Part shown: positions 35,361 through 47,283 of the stretch, piece after piece
Layout: the number at the start of each line of letters is the position of its first letter
Position numbering within the stretch: position 1 is the stretch's first letter
Assembly (NCBI GenBank): GCA_018894105.1
Contig: CM032128.1
Location: 30,279,299-30,343,298, forward strand
Direction of reading: 5' to 3'
Source of the DNA: Jacaranda mimosifolia
Lineage: Eukaryota; Streptophyta; Magnoliopsida; Lamiales; Bignoniaceae
DNA length: 64,000 nt
Notes under the pieces: model-generated
Told to the model about the DNA's origin: nothing
Seen by the model: only the letters and a program-made list of their open reading frames with translations
Database searches by the model: none
Made by a program: the position numbers and the translations under genes

Positions 35361-37591
35361 TGAAGGTAGAAGTAAGCCAAAGATCCATAATATAAAATCA
35401 CAAACAGGCTAAACATAACTTGTCTACTCCACTCTAAGGATATAATCATGCATTTAATGAGGATTTAGATCTAGAAAAAATTACCTTGAATGTTAAATCC
35501 AAAGGTAGGAAGGGAATGACTCCAATGAACTCTTCAAAGGAGCAATTGTGCACAGCAGAAAGCCACCAATGGATGACTGCCTTCCACAACTCCAAAATTG
35601 CTCAAAATTTACAGAGAGCACCTCAACACACCAAGGATGTTGTTGTAAACATTTTGTGCCAATCAGATCACCCAAAGTCCTTCAAATCTGCCACGAAAAT
35701 TACTAGACAACAATGGATCACCAAGGGCACCAAGTCCCCCAAATGTAGTAATCCACACATCCAAGGACAACCCTAATCAGCCTCAAATCTGCTAGATAAT
35801 AAGAAGATGAAGGTGAGGGAGGGGCACTTATGAGAGAATTGGAGAGGAATAGAGAGTTTGGAGAGTGTAAAACTTCAACGCATGAAAAATTACATTTTTG
35901 GAGGAAAAATGGGAATCTTGAGTGTTCTTTTTATTATATGGCTGGCCATCTGAGAGGATGGTGTGATGAAAGTTGGCATCACACATTTCATAGTTAGTTG
36001 GCCAACTTGGCAACCAACTTGTATGTAAATTTCACATGAACTTGAATTTGATCTGCATCATCATTTCATCTAATAAAAAGTAGTGCATATTAATTCTAAA
36101 TAAATCTCCAATGAACTCCTTCATTTGAATTTTCCTCCAAAATTAAATTCTCATTTTAATTAAATTAACTCTTTAATTTAATTAATTGGTTTAACTTAAC
36201 TTCTTAAGTCAATCAACTTAACTCTTTAAGTTAAAAGATGTCAATTTAACTCTTTAAGTTAACTTGACTAATTAATTGTTATATGACACATATTAAATCA
36301 AATCCTTAATTTAATTAGTCTAATTTAAATTCTTAAATTATTTTTATTAATTTAATAATTAAATTAATCAAGCCAAGATAAACAAAAATTAGTCAGTCGA
36401 ATTCTTCTCCAAAACCGCCTTGAAGAATTTTCTAACTTAGTCTAATGGGTCACACACAAAAGTTTAAAGAAAGTACTACTTGATGGGAAGAATTTTCTAA
36501 GTTAGAAAATTCTTCCCATCAAGTAGTACTTTCTTTAAACTTTTGTGTGTGACCCATTAGATTCATCCATTCATTGGACATGGGCTCACAGCTAATTATG
36601 ATATTTTGAATATTGAAACATTCACATTGGTTTAAATTCCTTTAAACCAATAACTCTTTCAATTAATCTCCATTAATCAAAGAGTTCCCAATATCCATGG
36701 TTGATGTCTAGCAATAAGCCCAGGAACTCAACTAATTGGATAAAATGAATTTCCTCTAATGAACCATTCTAGCTTTGCGCTTGTCATGCAAATACATTCT
36801 TTCCATCTCCTATCTCCTGAAAGAAGTCTAGGGCAAAATATTTGTTAGCTCCCCGATAGCCTCGATAACTATATTTCTAATCCCAATGTTCAATTTTCCT
36901 TTATGACCTTATCTTTGAAAAACTCCTTTTTCGAATTGTCATTCTACATCGCTCAAAGATTTCTTGAAATTGATCATTATAGAATACATAGGAGATGTAC
37001 TCGCCCTTCACAATGACGAGGAGACGAATCCCATCATGGATCTCACAAACCTTCACATCTAAGTAGCTCATACCTAATCTCAACCCAGATGACCTACTGC
37101 GTGGTCAGTGAAGAGTCAAAATATGAGGACCTAAATACAAGGTTACCATATATCTTCAGGTCAAAGGACTAACTATATGTACTAGTGTAAGCTGGACAAG
37201 TTGTCCTACCAACTTGCTACTCTGACTATCTAGTGGATTTTCCAAACGGGTCTTCAGTGAACTTGTTCTCCAACAAGCACCCATGTCTAACATGGATTGC
37301 TCATGAAATGGAGCAATATCCAACTCCTTAGATTTATGTATCTTTAGTGCAAGTCTATTCGAATCTTAAATGTCCCATCGCATAAGATTATATGACTTTG
37401 AATATTTAAAATCACGATCATGTAAGACTTATTTCATGATCACCACCCAGTGCGTGACCAAGTCCCATAGTCTTGTGTGATTTAGGGGCTTCAACCGAAT
37501 GCTAGTGAAGTAAAATAAGTATAAGATGAAGATGGTTATTTTATTATGAATATCATTCAATCAAAATTGATTGCGGGGTACTATTCCAACA
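35361..37591 (-). mobile_element. Copia-type long LTR (about 2.2 kb)
   Basis: On the minus strand the LTR starts TGTTGGAATAGTACCCCGC and ends CTACCTTCA, directly before a primer-binding-site-like sequence. These ends and the length fit a 5' LTR with long non-coding body. Its outer border cuts through a Ty3/gypsy gag remnant (37592 onward), so it inserted into an older element. No matching 3' LTR is seen, so the element is truncated. It contains a 121-bp palindrome at 36441-36561. Confidence 0.65.
36441..36561. repeat. 121-bp near-perfect palindrome (60-bp arms)
   Basis: The two 60-bp arms are exact reverse complements as far as I can check, around a single central base at 36501. The left arm starts TCTAATGGGTCACACAC; the right arm ends in its complement. 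A transcript through it would form a long perfect hairpin. A related piece of the arm (GAAGAATTTTCTAACTTAG) also lies just outside at 36422-36440. It is inside the copia-type LTR. Confidence 0.85.
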
Positions 37592-39094
37592 TAGTTGTTG
37601 TGTCCATGTAGCTACATAATATGCTCAAACTGGAGGAGGTGATCATTTGGGTCGGTGGTCTCATCGTACCTCACAAACTAGTGGGCACCTTCGTGTTAGT
37701 CGCTACCCTTTTGTCGATGATCTCTTGGATAAAAAAGGATTCACTGTCTCGATGACGAGGGTGCGTACTATCAAAACCTCAGTATGTGTGGGTGGGATGG
37801 CGCCTGGATAGATCCTCTGTGAGACGATTGAGCTGTTGTACCTGCTGGACACTTCTTCCCATTCTATGCACTCAGCTCTTCCCCGGTGATATGGGATTAG
37901 CCTATTAAGGCCTTGAAAGCCCAATAAACTTATTAGGCCCAGTTTAATTTCGACCTGGAGGTCGGGATATATTGGTATTATTGGGTCGTATTTAGTTATG
38001 CCCAAATTCAACCACAAAGCTCGAAATGCCTGTTCGACCAGCAAGGTCGAATAAGCCGACCCGATTAGCAAACTCAGGTGTTTAGCGACTAATGATGCAG
38101 CCTGTACCATCCCATTCGCCGCATTAAATGTACTTCAACCACTCGTCCATCCACATTTAGGTTGTGACAGCGTGTCACCCCGACCATTAATGCTGTCGCA
38201 TCTGTATTTAATGACAGCACGGTCTCCCCCTCCGTGGAGCTTAGTGGTCGGCACAGTAAATAATTGCAAAGCATGGGCTCTGGTTAAAATGACCATGACT
38301 GCCCCTACCAGCGGGAATTTTGCTGGGAGCTTATTAAGGTGATTATCGTCTTTTCACCAAAGAGCATACACTATAAATATTCTCTTATCCCAAACAAAAG
38401 GTAAGATTTTTATTCTAACCCAAGTCGTTACTCTGCTCATTTTTCACTTTGTAATTCAGTCCAAAAACTGACTTAACCATCGGAGGGTCTTAGCTGAGGA
38501 CCCTCTTGGCTAGCTTGACTTTTGCTACTTGGTTGCAAGTTCTAACCCCCACCACTTTCAAGTCGAAAAGCCCCACATACTAAACTCATTACCATCACTC
38601 AGGTCGAAAAAAGTGTGTGTCCGCTTAGCCATCAACACTCGGGGATGGTTGAACCTTTCATCTTAAGCCCGGTGAGGTGGATGTCGGCCAGAGAGTCCAC
38701 CACCTCTTTAGCTGATTGGCAGTAGAATTCAAGGAAAGCTACACCGTGCGCTAAGTTCATAATAGGGTATCCTAGGGGGCCCGATTTGGAGGCTAGGGCT
38801 CGAGCTCCTGCGTTGAACTCATTGCTAGGGTGGGTGGTTGTTCTCTTTGCACCTGGAGGATGCGTTTGACCTATTACCTAATGAGCTTGTTCAACTATTC
38901 GAGGGAGATCGTGATCACTTATTGTGGCTTGGTGTTGGACCCCGGCAAGTCCTGAGGTCGAGTCGGTTGAGGAGTGGGTGGTGGTGCTTGTTCTAAGTTG
39001 GGTGCCCCATTTCCCATTTACCTCTTAAGCTGGGCTCGTCAGGTAGTGACCATTTTTGTGTTGCTAGATTTGGGTTCCCACAGACAGCACCAAA
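37592..39094 (-). pseudogene. Ty3/gypsy internal region with decayed gag (interrupted)
   Basis: On the minus strand this begins just after the LTR with TTTGGTGCTGTCTGTGGGA, the leader typical of TAT/Retand-like gypsy elements. It continues through a gag-like frame full of stops. Near 37646-37665 it carries a YDETTDPNDHLLQFE-like segment that resembles the conserved gag start of that group. A solo LTR in opposite orientation (37887-38637) splits it, and the copia LTR truncates it at 37592. No protease or polymerase part remains. Confidence 0.6.
37887..38637 (+). mobile_element. Nested solo LTR (751 bp)
   Basis: The plus strand starts TGATATGGG and ends CCATCAACA. Flanks are CCCGG and CTCGG, a 5-bp duplication with one mismatch. 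A CTATAAATA promoter box lies near 38369. The phrase TGACTTAACCATCGGAGGG downstream is a common plant gypsy LTR signature. It interrupts the gag remnant and is read in the opposite direction to its host element. Confidence 0.65.
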
Positions 39095-39870
39095 TGATGA
39101 CGCCCAATCTCATAGGGTCGAAATTATCCTTCGAACTTGGAGGGTTGACCTGCAACATAGCACATGTTAGGCTAGCAGAGATGGCCCTTTGATCTTAAGT
39201 CAATACTAAGCTATTTTACGAGAGGATGCGTAGTAAATGAGCTTTTAGGGTGTATATATTGTGTACCTGAATCTGGGCTTTGACCTGGAGATTTATAATC
39301 TCCCATGCCGGGGTCTATTTTACCTTTTTGCGGGCTTCCTATAGTTATCTAAGCTTTCGTCCAAGGGGCAGCTATGGTCTTTTTGATCTCTCCAACCTGG
39401 ATGATGTAATTCTGGTGCATAGTATGTTGGTGTGGTGCGTCGTGTGTTCATGCATTTAATGCGGAGGGTATCTCTAAGGGGACAACATTAAATGCGGCGA
39501 ATCTCCTCTTACATCACCTCTGGAGCAGAGCTAGTTCTCAACCCTTGACCTCCGACCACAACGTGGCATCCAAACTCCGACCCTCTAGTTCACCATCAAC
39601 GTCCGCAGAGTCGACCATCTATCTTTGAGGTTGGTCTCGTTCCTTTTCAACACCAACGGGTCAGGTGGTCAACTCCAAAGTCTAGCGCGGGGCGCAACAT
39701 CATCCAACATATAATATACACACACACACACACGTTCATCTCTACTTCTTTGACCTTATTATCATAGTTAGGAGAAAATGGGTTGGCATATCTAACTTGC
39801 CCATGTCGTGCCAACCACCACTCGCCATGGCCAAGCGAGAAGGTGGTGCGAAGGGGAGGGACTGGGGACA
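39095..39870 (-). mobile_element. Ty3/gypsy 5' LTR (minus strand)
   Basis: The inner border is exact because the gypsy leader TTTGGTGCTGTCTGTGGGA follows the LTR end GGGCGTCATCA. The outer end is placed at a TGTCCCCAGTCCC start and is approximate. The R/U5-like phrase TTGACTTAAGATCAAAGGG is present. The region is GC-richer than its surroundings, as are many such LTRs. Confidence 0.6.
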
Positions 39871-41471
39871 ATGGTAGGACTCCAAATTATCCTTTTAAGG
39901 AAGAAGCAAACAAAACCACATAAGCATCTCTAAGGGAATTGAAGTTGCAAGTTGGTAGGTGGTGGATGAAGAAAATAAAGATATTTTGTTTTTGTAAAAT
40001 TTTATCTTATTTATTTATTAATAATAAATAAATTCAGTTAAATTTAATTCAATTATTTTAGATATCTCTTTTATTTTAATGTTATTGAATGTGTAATTTA
40101 AAATTATAAAATTATATTATTTGATATGATGATTTAGATTTAGATTTTTAATTTCTCAGTATTTTACTTTTGCATTTTTAATTAATAAATAAATTCAACT
40201 AAATTTTATTATGTTATTTTAGATAAATTTATTATTTCAAATATAATTAGTAATTTTGAATTATTAAAATAAATTAGATATGCTTATTATTTTGATATTA
40301 CTCAGTAATTCATATTTACTAAAATTATATTGTCTATCTATTTCTATTTTTTATTTGAAGTTTGAACCTATATAATTATCTAATATTAATGAAATTTTGT
40401 TAATATTAAAATATATTTTAATTTATTACAAATAATTTAAACTATATTAAAATTACAATCGCATGGTATAAAAAATATTACAAATTGGTTCAAGGACAAT
40501 TTTGTATCATCACATTTGATGAGCAACACATCAAGGGAAAATTTAAATTTCCACCAAAATTTGGGGAGATCAACAAAATCCTTAACGGGAATAAATGTTG
40601 TCCGCAAATTATAAGAAATCAGCAAAACCAGGGGAGATTTTGATATTTCCAAATATTTTTTGAGTCTTTTGTAAAATAAGGCAAACCTCAAGGAATTTAG
40701 GTAATTAACTCAAATTTTCACGGCATTCTTCACATCAACTTGGTATATTCAACAGCAACCTGCGACATTTGAACTAGGATATAAACATGTATTCATGCTT
40801 CTCAAAATTTTTACAGCAGTGGTTCGTGTACACCTAAGCTATATATTTGTTCCCAGAAATTCAACCACAATCACAGTATAAAATCATATATGTTTTCCAG
40901 ACCATCACAATCAAATTCAAGTTGCTAGGCCTTGCACATCGGTAATCGGTTCACAGGTATAATACATGAAGAAATGACAGGTAGAGCCCTCACGGCGAAA
41001 ACAGTACTCTAACTTCACAAAGAAGCAAATCCTGTATAAACTTTCCCCAAAAGTAAAGCAGCCAACAATGCTTGTTGCCTTGCCTGATCGAAGTTTTAGG
41101 GAAGCAAATAATCTTTTCTTGTAAAATTTTCTCATTTAAGAAAAATGAGATTAATATCTCAAATTAGAAGAGAATTACAGTAGCTTCTTGCTAAAACAAA
41201 CCTGCCTCAGGCCACCGCAGTTCCAAGAAGTACTATGGCACCAACTTGCTGCTCGTCGGGTGCTGCAAAGCCAAAAAACAAAAAATGGGTGCTCCTCCCC
41301 TTTAGTAGTCTGAAAATTTAAGGCACTTCAATAGTTCTAGTTGGTTCATATTCTTGCGACAAAATTTGTGAGCCTCTAGCATAAGAAGAAACCTTGGAGG
41401 GTAACATCCTCAAATGGGAAGTAGGATAAATTTCTACCAAATGTCAACTGCCTCTGGATCTCATTACTGAG
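39871..41471. other. AT-rich spacer and 3' flank of the PPR gene
   Basis: 39871-40730 is AT-rich without a visible gene. 40730-41471 has more balanced composition and lies downstream of the PPR stop codon on the minus strand, so part may be its 3' untranslated region. No other coding signal was found. Confidence 0.45.
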
Positions 41472-43040
41472 CTAGGATGGTGAAATGGAATCTTTCACTT
41501 CTATCCAACTACAACCAGCTTCTTTTCTTACCTTCCTCTCCTGCATCAACTTCCTGATGCTACCTACATCTTCCCATTTGCCACGACATGCATGAATATT
41601 GGACATCATTACATAGACAAATTCATTGTCACCCTCCAGTTCTATCACCCTTTTAGCCGCCACCTTTGCCACTTGTATGTTCCCGCAAGCCACACATGCA
41701 CCAAGCAATGTTTTCCAAACCATTGCACAAGAATCATATCCCAGTTCATTAATCATCTTCTCTGCCTTGCTTACATCCCCTTCTTGCCCCATGAGCTTTA
41801 TGATTAAAGAACAATGCTCTGGCATGGGATCAATCATATAGTCCATGATCATCATTTCGAAGTACTGGTTTGCAACCTTCAAAGAGAGTTTGCCATGCCA
41901 ACATGTTGAAAATACATTCAGAAAAGTAATTCCATCTGGCTGTAAATCGTTCATTGTTTTCAACTGCTCAAAGAGTTCAATTACTTTTTTGGAATTACCA
42001 TTGTATGCATATCCAGATATCACGGTGTTCCAAGTAACCAAATTCTTTTCTGGTAATGATCGAAATAATCTTTCAGCTTCCTCTATCTGCCCACATTTAA
42101 AATACATGTCAACAAGAGCACTCCCCACAACAACATACCCGTTTAAACCACTCTTCAGTGCACAACAATGCGTCAAACTCCCCCATGTGATAGCTGATAA
42201 ACTTGCAATGCCACTCAAAATACTTGAAAATGTGAACTCATCCATACGTATACCGTTAGAGTGCATTTTGCAGAAAAATTCTAGAGCTTCTCTGCTTCTG
42301 CCTCTGTTTGCATACCCTGTTATTATTGAATTCCAAGAAGATGAATTTGGGATTGGCATTTTGGACAACAAAGCAATAGCATCTTCAATAACTCCAAACC
42401 GTGCAATGCCATCAATAAGTTCATTGTGTGATATTGTGTCAGGATCTGGCATCTGATGCAAAATAGCAAATGCCTGTTCAAGCTTCCCATTTCTAGCATT
42501 TGCTGCTAGAACAGAATTCCATGAAATAGTGTCCTTTTCCACCATATCTTGAAAAATCTTCATTGCCTCTGGGATGTAACCACACTTTCCATACATGTCA
42601 ATCAAGCAATTGGAAACAAAAACACTGCACTCCGCGCCATACTTCACAATCTTGGAATGCAATGATCTTCCTACTTGCACTAAACTCAATTGTCCACAAG
42701 CAGATAAAGCAGCAGTAAATGAATATGAATCTGCACAAAGATTGGATCTTTCCAGATGAAGGAACAATTTCAAAGCTTTTCGGAATTGCCCAGAATGAAC
42801 ATAGCCCGAAATCAAAGAGTTCCAAGAAACTACACTTGGTTCAGGAATTTCAGCGAACAAACGTTGGGCATAATGCACTTGCTCAAACTTTACATAGAGA
42901 ATAATCAAAGCCGTGGAGAGAAAGACGTTAGAATTGAAACCAGATTTAAGAATGTGGCAATGAAGCCGTTCACCATATGAAAATAGACCAGCTTTGATGC
43001 AAGCACGGGTTAACTGGACTAGAGTATAGACATTTGGCAT
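41472..43040 (-). CDS. PLS-class pentatricopeptide repeat protein (E subgroup), At5g47460-like
   Basis: The 522-codon intronless frame encodes an RNA-binding repeat protein; such proteins act in mitochondria or chloroplasts in RNA editing or processing. Degenerate 31-36-residue repeats run through nearly the whole length, with signatures such as VVSWNSLISGYVHSGQF, NCLIDMYGKCGYIPEAM and LVTWNTVISGYAYNGNS. The C-terminus matches an E domain (VWKTLLGACVACGNIQVAK, ending GCSWIEV) and has no DYW deaminase domain. From memory it resembles Arabidopsis At5g47460, a predicted mitochondrial PPR protein. I start it at ATG 43038-43040. The frame is open a little further, through a GTG, to a TGA just upstream with no earlier ATG. 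This leaves no targeting peptide; a likely presequence lies upstream in another frame. The gene may therefore be frameshifted at its 5' end. Confidence 0.85.
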   Translation of the reverse strand: MPNVYTLVQLTRACIKAGLFSYGERLHCHILKSGFNSNVFLSTALIILYVKFEQVHYAQRLFAEIPEPSVVSWNSLISGYVHSGQFRKALKLFLHLERSNLCADSYSFTAALSACGQLSLVQVGRSLHSKIVKYGAECSVFVSNCLIDMYGKCGYIPEAMKIFQDMVEKDTISWNSVLAANARNGKLEQAFAILHQMPDPDTISHNELIDGIARFGVIEDAIALLSKMPIPNSSSWNSIITGYANRGRSREALEFFCKMHSNGIRMDEFTFSSILSGIASLSAITWGSLTHCCALKSGLNGYVVVGSALVDMYFKCGQIEEAERLFRSLPEKNLVTWNTVISGYAYNGNSKKVIELFEQLKTMNDLQPDGITFLNVFSTCWHGKLSLKVANQYFEMMIMDYMIDPMPEHCSLIIKLMGQEGDVSKAEKMINELGYDSCAMVWKTLLGACVACGNIQVAKVAAKRVIELEGDNEFVYVMMSNIHACRGKWEDVGSIRKLMQERKVRKEAGCSWIEVKDSISPS

Positions 43041-43051
43041 TTGGCTTGGCA

Positions 43052-43123
43052 CTAGAGCGGAACAGTTGAGAGGCTTTTCTCAAGGCTATATAGGAAATTT
43101 CGCCACCTAAAGCTTGTTGTCAT
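43052..43123 (-). other. Possible out-of-frame mitochondrial presequence of the PPR gene
   Basis: An ATG at 43121-43123 opens a 23-residue frame, MTTSFRWRNFLYSLEKSLST and three more residues, that ends in TAG (43052-43054). It is rich in Arg, Ser and Thr and lacks acidic residues except one Glu, as mitochondrial targeting peptides do. The PPR frame takes over at this point in a different reading frame. A one- or two-base indel would explain the split. Confidence 0.45.
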
Positions 43124-44485
43124 ATGAGACTGGTCCATGTAATGGAGTCATTTTCGAGAACAAATTGAGAATCTACGCTAGTGTGGTTTTGAAAAAGGTG
43201 TTATTCTTGAGTCGCTCTAATTCTACTGAACAGTAGACTACTCAAGGTTAGTTTTGCAAACATGAAATTTGTATATATGGTAAACTGTAATTTTTCGCTA
43301 TGGTTTTTTCATTTTCTGTAAGTGTCTCTTTTTATTGATACAGTTGAAAAGGTATATATTGGGAATTTCATGATAAAACCAAAAGCATCGCAGATGGAAA
43401 ATATTTCCAAAATTAGAAATGGTTTGGGCCTTTCACTTCATAGTGTAATCCAAAAATGGTATATAACAAAGCAAACAACTGGCGGCATAAGGGAGAAAAA
43501 AATAAAAATAAAAAATAGAGAGACATATTTAAGTCTTAAATGTAATCATGTACGTTTGTCCATTTTGTTATCTTTAGATTTAAATAATTTCATATTCATT
43601 TGTTTTGCAAGTGGTAACCGTAACGTATCATTTGTTTTGTATGAGGATTGCAAAATGGGCTTAACTCTCTAGCTTTGATTTTGTTTTTCTATTTTCTAAA
43701 TTATTATATTATTTTTTTTATGCTCGGTATTTTTCTTTTTCTTTTTCTTTTTTCCCTTTCTTTAATAAATATTCAATTATTTTAGTGAAAATAATGATAT
43801 TCTTTTCTGTTAAGTTTTTATATGAAGTTTCTGAAGTTTTTATATTAAGAAAATGCATATAGCACTTAAAATGTTGGCTATACGGTTAACTAGAAAAAAG
43901 TAGTCAAAACTGCTTTATTTTCAGGAATCAGTCATGTTCGGTGGTATTTCCCTAGACCAACTCAAGTATAAGAAATATGTTCATCTCTCCCCCAAGTCCC
44001 CAACTCCCATAGAAAGAATGCTGCTGCCATTTCGACACGGACAGAAACAACATAAAAACTGACATGCTGCATTTCTGTACCCAAACCAAAAAAGAGGTCC
44101 CATAGCCTTAGTCGTGTAAAAATTGGAAGGTAGGATTCTCAAGAAGGTCGGCTGCAGGCTTGACATCTAAGAAATCAGTCACTTGGAGTGAACTTGAGAG
44201 TTCATCGATTGAGAATGGGATACTGCATCACATATACAAACAGGTTAGAGTTCACGTTTTCATCATGCAACGTGAAAGAATGCAGCGGGACTTCAACGAA
44301 CTAATGCAACACTGTTTAAAGCCAAAAGCACAGAAAAAGGCTAAGCATGTTTTGATTAGTTTCAAAATCTTTCCTCTCAGAATAAAGAGCACCCCCCCCC
44401 CCCCCCCCCCAAAACCCTCCAACCCCCAACTCACTGGGGTCTGGGGAGTCTCTCCATCTGTCCTTTACTGACACTCTCCGCTCCT
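43124..44485. other. Intergenic DNA with a poly-C tract
   Basis: The right part could include the PPR promoter on the minus strand. No confident gene is seen. A run of 19 C at 44392-44410 is prone to length errors. Short frames near 43981-44471 have no recognisable family. Confidence 0.45.
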
Positions 44486-45345
44486 GTTTTCCCGTTATTG
44501 ATCTTGGCTATCTCAATTACTTCACAGGAAGTGCAACATATATCTAATGGGCTTCTTCTGAACCACAATAAATACGCCAAGGACCTCTTGCCTCGTGCTG
44601 GTCTTCTGAACTCCAAACCTGCTTCCACACCAATCTCCCATGCTAAACCATCCCCGGTTATGGGTGATATTTTATCTTATCTTACTAAGCATCATATTAT
44701 TTTTGGAGCTCTATAGTATCTCACAATTACCAGGCCAGATACCTCTTATGCCGTCAAGATGGTATGTCCATTTACGAGTACTCCATGCAATTTTCACCTC
44801 GTCCCTGCCTAACATATTCTTCTATATATATATATATATATTGCTGTTCCTATTTATCTCACCTTCATCTACTCTTGTTGCATACTCTGATGTTTTTGGG
44901 CAAGGTGTCCTGCTATCAGGATTTCTATCATTGGGTTTGCCATCGTATCTGGCCCACCCTGATTTGTTGGAATTCAAAGAAACATCACAATGTCTCAGCA
45001 CCAGGCTCTTGCTTACACCGTGGCTGAGCTCACTTTGATTCAGCATTTGCTTTCCAATCTTGGTATTTTTTTCTCAAGGATCTGCCACTAATACTTCGTG
45101 AAAATGTCAGTGCTATGTACCTTACTGTTAATCCACACTTTCACTCTCGCACTAAGCATTTGGAGGTGGATATCCATTTTATTTGTACATGTGTTTGCGG
45201 CTGGGACTGATCTTATCCAGTATATTTCTCCGGATCGTCAAGTGGCACACATTATCCCCCAAGACTCTCTCTCTCCGCTCATCTAAGTAAGGTGTAACTT
45301 GACAACCTTAGTGAGTTAGCTTCTCCCACAATTGATTGAGGGGGT
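44486..45345 (+). pseudogene. Ty1/copia RT-RNase H fragment
   Basis: Several frames together spell the end of copia polymerase: NGLLLNHNKYAKDLLPRAGL, YLTITRPDTSYAVK, LVAYSDVFGQG, AYTVAELTLIQHLLSNLGIF, SAMYLTVNPHFHSRTKHLEV and IQYISPDRQVAHI. These correspond to the last part of reverse transcriptase and RNase H. Frameshifts, in-frame stops and a (TA)n insertion near 44824 break it. The 5' two-thirds of the element are missing. It ends in a purine-rich tract (GATTGAGGGGGTG) directly before an LTR start. Confidence 0.85.
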
Positions 45346-45346
45346 G

Positions 45347-45549
45347 TGTTATTTATAACAAATGTTTATCTAAAATAGTGTTCTATTTTGACTCTAATAG
45401 CATAGTATTTCTAGTATTCTAGCTTATCTCTAATAGGATAGTGTTTTAGTTTATCCAAGACTCCTAGTATTTGCACCTCTTTAAAGGTATGAGGTATATC
45501 ACTTGTAACCATTAACTATACATAAATACATATAGCCAGAATCAACTCA
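45347..45549 (+). mobile_element. 3' LTR of the copia fragment (about 200 bp)
   Basis: The sequence begins TGTTATTTATAAC right after the polypurine tract and ends near AATCAACTCA. The end is approximate. It contains repeated CTAATAG(C/G)ATAGT phrases and a TATACATAAATA box. Together with the polymerase fragment it fixes the element's plus orientation. Confidence 0.6.
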
Positions 45550-46253
45550 CTGCTTAAGCTGCTTAATTTATCCCAATATGAAGGAGATCTCAGAAAATAC
45601 TGATAGTGTCGGTATTTGCTAGATGACTTTGAAGAGTAAATCCAAGGAAAACTTCCTTACTTTTGCTTGTAACCACATAACAATGAGATCTCACCCAACA
45701 AGTTAATGTTGGTCCATGATGCAAAATTTTCCATAAGCATGGGCCCCTATGTTTGGATCTGTTTTGTGCATGCCTAAGAATTGTTGTCTTTACAATATTA
45801 TAGAAAAGATTGGTACTGATGATTATATCGTTGATCGTAGTCACTTCTAACATTTTTGACTTGTTTAAAGTCATTGGCAAGGTTTGTTGATTCGTGACAA
45901 GAAGCCTGGGGAAAACTGTCTGGAATGTAAAAACTCGTAATTGTTTAAAAGGGAAGTGTTTCCTGGTGCACCACATACGCATGTGAAACTCTTTCAGATC
46001 TTTGAGATATGCCTGACATCAGATCTATTTAAATTCTTTTTCAAGCTGAAACCCAGTCATTTCCATCACCTACTTGGCCGATCTGCCAAAGTTAACTAGT
46101 TGACCTCGTAGGAGCACAATTTCTTTTTCTTTTTTTCCCTTTATGAGAATTCCCCCTAAAGTCTATCTCTTAGTGATCCACAGTGCCTTTTGCTTGAAAA
46201 GTTATATTACCTTTTTAGTCCCTTTTCTGGCACATAGCAAAATAAATGGCTCA
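45550..46253. other. Spacer between copia LTR and 3' end of myosin copy A
   Basis: The region follows the premature stop of copy A on the minus strand and may include its former 3' untranslated sequence. A 130-codon minus-strand frame at 45590-45982 has no recognisable domain and is probably chance. Confidence 0.4.
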
Positions 46254-47283
46254 TTAACTTGAATTGTCATCTAACAGAAATGAGTCGCTGACAGCATTGT
46301 TGGAGTCCTCTGTCATTAGCACCCTCATGCTGGATATGACCTTCCATTGGATTTAGAAAATTAAATTATTGCAACATATGTTTCTACTAAGAATTGCAAT
46401 GAACTTATAGGATTGCAGGAGAAAAGAATGTTCTTGTCCATGATGTACTTACTTCAGGGGGCACACTTCGAGTGTTATAGTTATCATCCCAGTATAAAGT
46501 ACATATTCTGTAGAGCTGCTGGACGCTCAGAATCTGAGGACACAGACATATTCCAGGGTGAGAAAATGACTGGATTTTCTGCTCAACCTTTTATGTACGT
46601 AGAATTGCTATTTAAAGCAGAAAACCAATAGGCTAAGAAAGAAAGATCCATACAACAGTTTCAATTGGCAACTTTAACTTCCAAAGCGATTTTAATATAT
46701 ATTACCATTAGATAGTGTCCTAGGCAAATTTTCTCATAAAAAATATTGTTGTCTACTGTATCTATGGTTTCCCCTCTTGATTTTGGCTGGGTGTGGGGGA
46801 TTTGTCTGGCGGGGATGGGGGTGGAGAAGTGAAGGATAACGGACTTACAGGACACAAATCATTGGTGATCTCATCATAGGATATTCGGTACTTCTGCTCT
46901 ATAACCTGCAGGAAAAATAAAACAAATAAGAATACCACAATAGTGCTGTATGGATGAATGCAGAAAGGATAGAAACAAATTAATTGTTTTGCTAGACCCA
47001 AAGCAACAATGACAATGCAAAGTTTTTTCTGTGATAGGTTGAAAAAGAAGACTAAAAATTTCTTCCCCTTACATTACTGGTGTGTTGTTGCCACATTCCA
47101 CAAACTAAAAGAAGTGGACGAATGCAAAAACTTTTTTTACAAACGATGAATTTGGTTCACATCTACAAGAGAAAAAAAATATATATATATATGGGTGTGT
47201 GTGTATCTTGTTACTTGGCAAATGAAATTGGTTTGTATCTCCATGCAAAGGAGAATACTTAGCCAATCGAACGATTTTGGCTA

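Noticed and set aside
37703..38110. A 135-codon minus-strand open frame
   Set aside because: It runs across the border of the nested solo LTR (37887) into the gypsy gag remnant, so it is a chimeric frame and not a gene.
41845..42456. A 203-codon plus-strand open frame opposite the PPR gene
   Set aside because: It is antisense shadow of the PPR coding sequence and has no known domain.
44392..44410. Run of 19 C
   Set aside because: Noted as a tract only. It may be a sequencing-length artefact and does not support a regulatory call.
45590..45982. A 130-codon minus-strand frame downstream of copy A
   Set aside because: No recognisable domain, no start or splice context, and no counterpart at copy B. 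Treated as chance.
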